Part shown: positions 7,018-11,469 of the stretch, piece by piece
Position numbering within the stretch: position 1 is the stretch's first letter
Layout: each line of letters begins with the position of its first letter
Source of the DNA: Ruminococcaceae bacterium UBA4958
Lineage (GTDB): Bacteria > Bacillota > Clostridia > Oscillospirales > Acutalibacteraceae
Assembly (NCBI GenBank): GCA_002397355.1
Contig: DHAI01000090.1
Span: 3,060 to 14,528, forward strand
DNA: 11,469 nucleotides
Direction: 5' to 3'
Program-made: the position numbers and the translations under genes
The notes under the pieces: model-generated
What the model saw: only the letters and a program-made list of their open reading frames with translations
Told to the model about the DNA's origin: nothing
Databases searched by the model: none

Positions 7018-8427
7018 ATGAAAGAGTTTTTATCGGAGGATTTCCTGCTCGGCAATGAAACGGCAAAGGAACTTTATTTCGGCGTGGCGCGGAAACTGCC
7101 GATCGTCGACTGGCACTGCCATATCCCGCCGAAGGACATCGCGGAGAACAGGCAGTTTGACAACATCGCCCAGATCTGGCTGGAAGGCGACCACTACAAA
7201 TGGCGCGCCATGCGGCAGAACGGGGTCGACGAAAAATATGTTACCGGCGGCGCGCCGGCCCGCGAAAAGTACGACGCGTGGGCTTCGACCGTCCCGCTCT
7301 GCATCGGGAATCCGCTTTATCACTGGACGCATCTGGAGCTTGCCCGCGGGTTCGGCATCACGGAGACGTTCGGCGAAAAAACGGCCGATGAAATCTGGGA
7401 AAAGACGAACCGCGTGATTGCTTCGCCGGATTTCCGGGCGAAGCGGATCATTGAAAAATTCAACGTCGAGGTCATTTTCACGACGGACGACCCGGCGGAC
7501 AGCCTGGAGTACCACAGGCAGCTCCGGCAGGATGCGGGTTTCAAGACCAGGGTTTATCCGGCTTTCCGGCCGGACGCGTCGATCCACATCGGGGCGCCGG
7601 GCTTCGCCGCTTACATGGAGCGGCTCGGCAAGGCCGCCGGGGTTCGCGTGGAGCGGTTCGACGACCTGAAGCAGGCGCTGTGCAGCCGGATGGATTTCTT
7701 CGCAAAGCTGGGCTGCCGGACTTCCGACCAGTCGCTGGAAAAAGTCCCGTTTCGGCCGGAAAAACCGGAAAAAGTGGATGAGATCTTCCGGAATGCAATC
7801 CAGGGCATCCGCCCGTCGCCGGAGCAGGAAGAGGCATACCAGACCGCGCTGATGCAGTTCCTTGCGGAAGAGTACTGCGCGCACGGCTGGGCGATGGAGC
7901 TGCATATCGGCGCGATGCGGAACTGCAACACGAGGATGTTCCGCGCGGCCGGACCGGACACGGGTTTCGACGCGATGGGCGACGGAAATTTCGCGGAGAA
8001 GCTTTCCCGGCTTCTCGATTCCGCGGCCGTCCGGGGCAAGCTTCCGAGAACGGTCCTGTTTTCGGTCAACCCGAAAGACACGATGGTCCTGGCGGCTCTC
8101 GCGGGGAGCTTTGCGGAGGAAACGGCCGGAAAAGTCCAGCCGGGCCCGGCCTGGTGGTTCAACGACACCCGCGACGGAATGGAAGCGCAGATGAAGGCCT
8201 TTGCGAATCTCGGCGTTTTTGCCGGATTCATCGGAATGGCGACGGATTCCAGAAGCCTCCTTTCCTACCCGCGCCATGAATATTTCCGCCGCATCCTGTG
8301 CAATCTGATCGGCACGTGGGTGGAGAACGGCGAATATCCCCGGGACATGGACGCCCTGCGCGGGATCGTGGAGCGCGTTTGCTATGGGAACGCAATGCGG
8401 TATTTCGATTTGGAAAATGAAAGATAG
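7018..8427 (+). CDS. uxaC: Uronate isomerase (glucuronate/galacturonate isomerase, EC 5.3.1.12)
   Basis: UxaC interconverts D-glucuronate and D-fructuronate, or D-galacturonate and D-tagaturonate, in the cytoplasm. It is a metal-dependent member of the amidohydrolase superfamily. The 469-residue product has the usual length (the E. coli enzyme is about 470). Motifs run in family order: DWHCH (31-35, metal ligands His33 and His35), EGDHYKWRAM (56-65, His59), FTTDDP (154-159), FRPD (183-186), GCRTSDQ (232-238, Asp237), ELHIGAMRN (294-302, His296), WWFND (379-383) and ATDSRSLLSYPRHEYFRRIL (408-427, Asp410, Arg412). ATG 7018 is preceded by GAGGGG seven bases upstream. It is the last gene of the operon, 46 bases after the oxidoreductase, and a terminator follows. 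One oddity is SDQ where E. coli UxaC has SDH. No partner reductase or dehydratase (uxaA/B, uxuA/B) is adjacent in this window. Confidence 0.96.
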   Translation: MKEFLSEDFLLGNETAKELYFGVARKLPIVDWHCHIPPKDIAENRQFDNIAQIWLEGDHYKWRAMRQNGVDEKYVTGGAPAREKYDAWASTVPLCIGNPLYHWTHLELARGFGITETFGEKTADEIWEKTNRVIASPDFRAKRIIEKFNVEVIFTTDDPADSLEYHRQLRQDAGFKTRVYPAFRPDASIHIGAPGFAAYMERLGKAAGVRVERFDDLKQALCSRMDFFAKLGCRTSDQSLEKVPFRPEKPEKVDEIFRNAIQGIRPSPEQEEAYQTALMQFLAEEYCAHGWAMELHIGAMRNCNTRMFRAAGPDTGFDAMGDGNFAEKLSRLLDSAAVRGKLPRTVLFSVNPKDTMVLAALAGSFAEETAGKVQPGPAWWFNDTRDGMEAQMKAFANLGVFAGFIGMATDSRSLLSYPRHEYFRRILCNLIGTWVENGEYPRDMDALRGIVERVCYGNAMRYFDLENER

Positions 8428-8467
8428 AAGCGAAAAGAGAAGACCGCGGAAATAAAAGAAAAATCAT

Positions 8468-8534
8468 AAAAAAGGCGGCCCGTCCGCGGGAATGCGCTGC
8501 GCGTTTGCAGCGGGACCCGGCCGGCCGCTTTTTT
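8468..8534 (+). terminator. Rho-independent terminator after uxaC
   Basis: AAAAAAGGCGGCC (8468-8480) pairs with GGCCGCTTTTTT (8523-8534) across one bulged G. The long GC-rich loop can form further inner pairs, and the structure ends in six T. It lies 40 bases after the uxaC stop and separates the operon from the ECF transporter gene. Confidence 0.8.
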
Positions 8535-8580
8535 GGCCTGAAAAAAATAGCTCTCACTTGTTTATTTTTTGACAATTCTG

Positions 8581-8589
8581 TGTTATAAT
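8581..8589 (+). promoter_or_regulatory. Extended -10 promoter for the ECF S-component gene
   Basis: TGTTATAAT carries a perfect -10 hexamer TATAAT (8584-8589) with the extended TG motif one base upstream (8581-8582). No good -35 box sits 16-18 bases away; TTGACA at 8569-8574 leaves only 9 bases and cannot pair with it. Transcription would start near 8596, giving a leader of about 70 bases before the ATG at 8666. That leader (8597-8665) matches no riboswitch class that could be recognised by eye. Confidence 0.6.
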
Positions 8590-8665
8590 GGCGGCGGCAA
8601 GGGAGAAAATAACGTGCCGGCGGAAAGCCATCCTTCGGTGCGGAAATTGGGAGAGTGTCGCAATC

Positions 8666-9310
8666 ATGAAAGCTTCCATCAGCCAAAAAACGCTTCGGGT
8701 CGCTCAATTCGCCTTACTGCTTGCTTTGGAGGCAATCGTATGTTTCACGCCTCTGGGCTCGCTGCCGGCCGTCGGTCCCGTTGTGGCAACGCTCGGCATG
8801 ATACCGGTCATCATAACGGCGATCGTGATGGGCACGGGAGCCGGTACGGCCATGGGCGCCTTTGCGGGTCTGTTCAGCTTCCTGGTGTGGACGTTTATGC
8901 CGCCGAATCCGCTGATGGCTTTTGTGTTTACCCCCGCTTATTCGCTCGGGGCGTCGCGGGGAAATTTCTGGAGCCTGGTTATTTGCTTTGTGCCGCGCAT
9001 CCTGGTCGGAACGGTGGCGGGGCTCTGCTTCCGGCTATTTACCAGGCTGAACTGGAAGAAGCCGCTCGCGTACGGCGTCAGCGGCGTGCTGGGCAGCCTG
9101 GTCAATACGTTTCTGGTGCTCGGCGGCATATATTTCTTTTTCGGCAGCAGCTACGCGTCGGCGCTCGGGCAGAATTTCGGCGCGCTTCCGGCCCTCATCG
9201 GACTTATGATCCTGACGAACGGCATTCCGGAGGCCATTCTCGGCGGCATTGCGGCCTATGCGATAGGCTATCCCATCCGCAGGCATGTAATGCGCAGCAG
9301 CCGGTTTTGA
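8666..9310 (+). CDS. ECF transporter S component (substrate-binding membrane protein)
   Basis: This 214-residue, very hydrophobic protein has about six membrane segments. The N-terminal helix with RVAQFALLLALEAIVCFTPLG, the glycine-rich AIVMGTGAGTAMGAFAGLFS (about 52-71), PRILVGTVAGLCFRL (about 112-126) and IPEAILGGIAAYAIGYP near the end are typical of vitamin-type ECF S components. S components capture a micronutrient and share an energising EcfA/A'/T module. None is encoded here, so this would be a group II system using a module elsewhere. The ATG at 8666 gives the standard short N-terminus. Earlier in-frame starts are unlikely because the ATG at 8588 overlaps the -10 box. SD is weak (GGGAG about 12 bases upstream). 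Substrate not determinable; pantothenate-type is one option. Confidence 0.85.
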   Translation: MKASISQKTLRVAQFALLLALEAIVCFTPLGSLPAVGPVVATLGMIPVIITAIVMGTGAGTAMGAFAGLFSFLVWTFMPPNPLMAFVFTPAYSLGASRGNFWSLVICFVPRILVGTVAGLCFRLFTRLNWKKPLAYGVSGVLGSLVNTFLVLGGIYFFFGSSYASALGQNFGALPALIGLMILTNGIPEAILGGIAAYAIGYPIRRHVMRSSRF

Positions 9311-9336
9311 ATAATCTCCCGCTTTGAGGACACAAT

Positions 9337-9363
9337 AAAAACAGCTTTCAAAATACTGTTTTT
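9337..9363 (+). terminator. Short AT-rich hairpin between the ECF and DUF1540 genes
   Basis: AAAAACAG (9337-9344) and CTGTTTTT (9356-9363) form an 8-bp stem with an 11-base loop. The T-rich right arm gives terminator character, but the stem has only two GC pairs, so it would be weak. It ends directly before the SD of the DUF1540 gene. It may act as an attenuator or be incidental. Confidence 0.4.
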
Positions 9364-9376
9364 CGAGGTGTCAAAT

Positions 9377-9703
9377 ATGACGGAACTTACCTGTGGCGTA
9401 GGGGAATGCGTCAACAATGCGAAGGGCAAATGCTGTTTGCCCGGCATTGCGGTCGGCGGGCCGAACGCGGGAGACGCGAAGCAGACTTTCTGCTCGAATT
9501 TTTCAGAAGTGCAGTCCGCTTCCAGCGCCGTGTGCGACAGGCCCATGGAGAACCTGGCAATCCGCTGTGAGGCGGAGCATTGCAGCTACAACACCGGCGG
9601 ACGCTGCGACGCGGATCATGTGGATATCCGCACCACGTCGGAATCCGGCTGGCCGGAAAAGACCGAATGCGCGACTTTCCGCCAGGAAAGCGGAACAGAG
9701 TAA
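9377..9703 (+). CDS. Tandem DUF1540 cysteine-rich protein
   Basis: This 108-residue soluble protein has two DUF1540 units, a family of unknown function common in Clostridia and Bacilli and thought to bind metal. The first unit has Cys6, Cys11, Cys19 and Cys39 followed by SNF; the second has Cys64, Cys69, Cys77 and Cys98 followed by ATF. Spacing is the same in both for the first three cysteines (C-x4-C-x7-C), each with an Asn in the middle (VNN, YNT). Extra cysteines are at 20 and 53. The ATG at 9377 has GAGG eight bases upstream; a GTG at 9368 would overlap that site. It lies 66 bases after the ECF gene and may be read from the same promoter. A strong hairpin terminator follows. The role is unknown; metal or redox binding is only suggested by the cysteines. 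Confidence 0.88.
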   Translation: MTELTCGVGECVNNAKGKCCLPGIAVGGPNAGDAKQTFCSNFSEVQSASSAVCDRPMENLAIRCEAEHCSYNTGGRCDADHVDIRTTSESGWPEKTECATFRQESGTE

Positions 9704-9710
9704 TTCGACG

Positions 9711-9749
9711 AAAGAGATCCCCCGGAAAGCAATTCCGGGGGATCTCTTT
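9711..9749. terminator. Bidirectional terminator between convergent DUF1540 and clpB genes
   Basis: AAAGAGATCCCCCGGAA (9711-9727) and TTCCGGGGGATCTCTTT (9733-9749) form a perfect 17-bp stem with the loop AGCAA. Each strand ends in a short T run (three T), so it can serve both the plus-strand DUF1540 gene ending at 9703 and the minus-strand clpB gene ending at 9770. Confidence 0.85.
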
Positions 9750-9769
9750 GCCTGAAGATCAGGGGGACG

Positions 9770-11469
9770 TTACGCGGGCTGTTCTTCCACTGCGGTCAGG
9801 CTCTTGCCGTCGGAATCCACTTTCAGCACGGTCCGCGGCTTCAGCCCGCCGGCGATGATTTTTTTCGCGATGAGCGTTTCCACATTGCTCTGGATGAATC
9901 TCTTGAGCGGGCGCGCCCCATAGACGGGATCGTAGCCGCAGGAGACGACGTAGTCCCTGGCGGCGTCGGTCAGCTTCACATCAAGCTGCTTTTCCTCCAG
10001 GCGGCGGCGCAGGTCGGCGATCTGCAGGTCGACGATCTTGTAGATTTCCCCGCGCGTGAGCGGGCGGTAAAACACGATCTCGTCCAGACGGTTGAGAAAC
10101 TCGGGACGGAATTGCTTTTTCAGCAATGCGCGGACCTCGTTCTTCGCGGCCTCGCCGATGTTCCCGTTTGCGTCGATGCCCTCGAGGATGCAGCTCGAGC
10201 CGAGGTTCGACGTCAGGATGATGATGGTGTTCTTGAAATCCACCGTGCGCCCCTGCGAGTCGGTGATGCGGCCGTCGTCAAGCACTTGCAGCAGGATATT
10301 GAAAACATCCGGGTGCGCCTTTTCCACCTCGTCGAACAGGATGACGGAATAAGGGTGTCTGCGCACCGCTTCCGTAAGCTGGCCGCCTTCCTCGTAACCG
10401 ACATATCCCGGAGGCGCTCCGATCAGGCGCGATACGGAAAACTTTTCCATATACTCCGTCATGTCGATGCGCACCATGTTTTTCTCGTCGTCGAACAGCG
10501 CCTGTGCCAGAGCCTTGGCGAGTTCGGTCTTGCCGACGCCGGTGGGGCCGAGGAAGAGGAACGAGCCGATCGGGCGGTTGGGATCCTGGATGCCTGCGCG
10601 GGAGCGCAGAATGGCCTCTGAAACCTTTTTTACGGCTTCGTCCTGACCGATGACGCGCTTGTGGAGGATGTCTTCCAGGTGCAGCAGCTTCTCGCGCTCG
10701 GTTTCCATCAGGCGGGAAACGGGGATGCCGGTCCACTTGCCGACGATCTTCGCGATTTCTTCCTCCGTCACGCGGTCATGCAGCAGAGAGTCGTCGGTCC
10801 CCTGGGTTTTCTCCACGGTTTCCTCTTCGGCCTTCAACTGCTTCTGCAGCTCGGGCAGCTTGCCGTATTTCAGTTCGGCGGCCTTGTTCAGGTCATAAAC
10901 GCGCTCTGCCTTCTCAATCTCCGCGTTGACCTGTTCCAGTTCCGCGCGGAGCTGGCGCACCTTTCCGATCGCATTTTTCTCATTTTCCCATTTTGCCTTG
11001 CGTTCCTTCAGCTCGGCCCGCTCGTCGGCGAGTTCCTTCCGGATTTCCTTCAGGTGCTCCTGCGTGAGCGGATCGGAGTCCTTTTTCAGCGCCGCCTCCT
11101 CGATCTCGTGCTGCATGATGCGGCGCGAGATCTCGTCCAGCTCCACGGGCATGGAGTCGATTTCCGTGCGCACCATCGCGCAGGCTTCGTCCACAAGGTC
11201 GATGGCTTTGTCGGGCAGAAAGCGGTCGGAGATGTAGCGGTTGCTCAGCACGGCCGCGGCGATGAGCGCCTGGTCCTGGATCTTGACGCCGTGAAAGACT
11301 TCGTAGCGCTCCTTCAGCCCGCGGAGAATGGCGATCGTATCCTCGACGGACGGCTCTTCCACCATCACGGGTTGAAAGCGGCGCTCCAGCGCGGCGTCCT
11401 TTTCAATATATTGCCGGTACTCGTTCAGCGTGGTTGCGCCGATGCAGTGCAGCTCGCCGCGCGCCAGCA
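9770..11469 (-). CDS. clpB: ATP-dependent disaggregase ClpB (partial, C-terminal part)
   Basis: ClpB is a hexameric AAA+ unfoldase that rescues aggregated proteins in the cytoplasm together with DnaK. About 565 residues are visible; the N domain and the first Walker A and B, roughly 300 residues, lie beyond the right edge. The fragment opens with [16 protein letters not shown] and the arginine-finger region ALERRFQP of the first ATPase domain. The coiled-coil middle domain spans about 115-245 of the fragment and is rich in Glu, Lys and Leu. The second ATPase domain shows Walker A GPTGVGKT (307-314), pore loop GYVG (354-357), Walker B ILFDE (376-380), and the C-terminal [10 protein letters not shown] and [11 protein letters not shown] motifs. 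The middle domain and the lack of a ClpP-binding loop argue for ClpB rather than ClpC or ClpA. The frame is intact to the stop. Its promoter lies outside the window. Confidence 0.96.
   Translation of the reverse strand, partial: LARGELHCIGATTLNEYRQYIEKDAALERRFQPVMVEEPSVEDTIAILRGLKERYEVFHGVKIQDQALIAAAVLSNRYISDRFLPDKAIDLVDEACAMVRTEIDSMPVELDEISRRIMQHEIEEAALKKDSDPLTQEHLKEIRKELADERAELKERKAKWENEKNAIGKVRQLRAELEQVNAEIEKAERVYDLNKAAELKYGKLPELQKQLKAEEETVEKTQGTDDSLLHDRVTEEEIAKIVGKWTGIPVSRLMETEREKLLHLEDILHKRVIGQDEAVKKVSEAILRSRAGIQDPNRPIGSFLFLGPTGVGKTELAKALAQALFDDEKNMVRIDMTEYMEKFSVSRLIGAPPGYVGYEEGGQLTEAVRRHPYSVILFDEVEKAHPDVFNILLQVLDDGRITDSQGRTVDFKNTIIILTSNLGSSCILEGIDANGNIGEAAKNEVRALLKKQFRPEFLNRLDEIVFYRPLTRGEIYKIVDLQIADLRRRLEEKQLDVKLTDAARDYVVSCGYDPVYGARPLKRFIQSNVETLIAKKIIAGGLKPRTVLKVDSDGKSLTAVEEQPA

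Noticed and set aside
3052..8277. Long minus-strand frames (321-433 codons) opposite the LacI, TIM-barrel, oxidoreductase and uxaC genes
   Set aside because: Antisense shadows caused by high GC at third positions; Arg/Ala/Pro/His-rich with no domain, while the plus strand encodes clear families.
8569..8589. TTGACA with TATAAT as a full sigma-A promoter
   Set aside because: Only 9 bases separate the two boxes, too short for sigma-A; the extended -10 motif explains the promoter better.

Overview
The window looks like chromosomal DNA from a GC-rich, spore-forming member of the Clostridia, most likely of Oscillospiraceae/Ruminococcaceae type. This placement is inferred from gene content: GerA and Ger(x)C germination-receptor subunits, a DUF1540 protein, a stand-alone ECF transporter S component, and SD-led genes with GC-rich third positions. 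No rRNA, tRNA, CRISPR array, insertion sequence or phage gene was seen.

Layout. (1) Positions 1-2507, minus strand: part of a spore germinant receptor operon, gerA (complete) followed by a Ger(x)C lipoprotein gene that runs off the left edge. The Ger(x)C frame is broken by one base inside its signal peptide. (2) Positions 2508-2988: a divergent intergenic region. It holds a candidate forespore promoter for the ger operon, a possible 36-residue small protein gene, and a good vegetative promoter with a LacI-type operator just downstream of its -10 box. (3) Positions 2989-8427, plus strand: a compact five-gene operon with a LacI-family regulator, two different xylose-isomerase-like TIM-barrel (AP2Ec) proteins, a Gfo/Idh/MocA NAD(P)-dependent oxidoreductase and a uronate isomerase (UxaC). 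A hairpin terminator closes it. (4) Positions 8428-9749, plus strand: an ECF transporter S component with its own extended -10 promoter, then a small cysteine-rich protein with two DUF1540 repeats. A perfect 17-bp stem acts as terminator between convergent genes. (5) Positions 9770-11469, minus strand: the C-terminal two-thirds of the chaperone ClpB, running off the right edge.

The part most likely to be new biology is region 3. UxaC usually sits with tagaturonate/fructuronate reductases and aldonate dehydratases; none of those is here, and no transporter, kinase, aldolase or glycoside hydrolase is present either. Instead UxaC is paired with an oxidoreductase and two TIM-barrel enzymes, the pair of families used in the 3-keto-glycoside and C-deglycosylation routes of gut bacteria. 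A working hypothesis is that the operon releases or remodels a hexuronic acid or glycosiduronic acid through keto intermediates before isomerisation by UxaC. An alternative is that one TIM barrel is a keto-hexuronate epimerase and the Gfo/Idh/MocA protein a replacement uronate reductase. The sequence alone does not decide between these.
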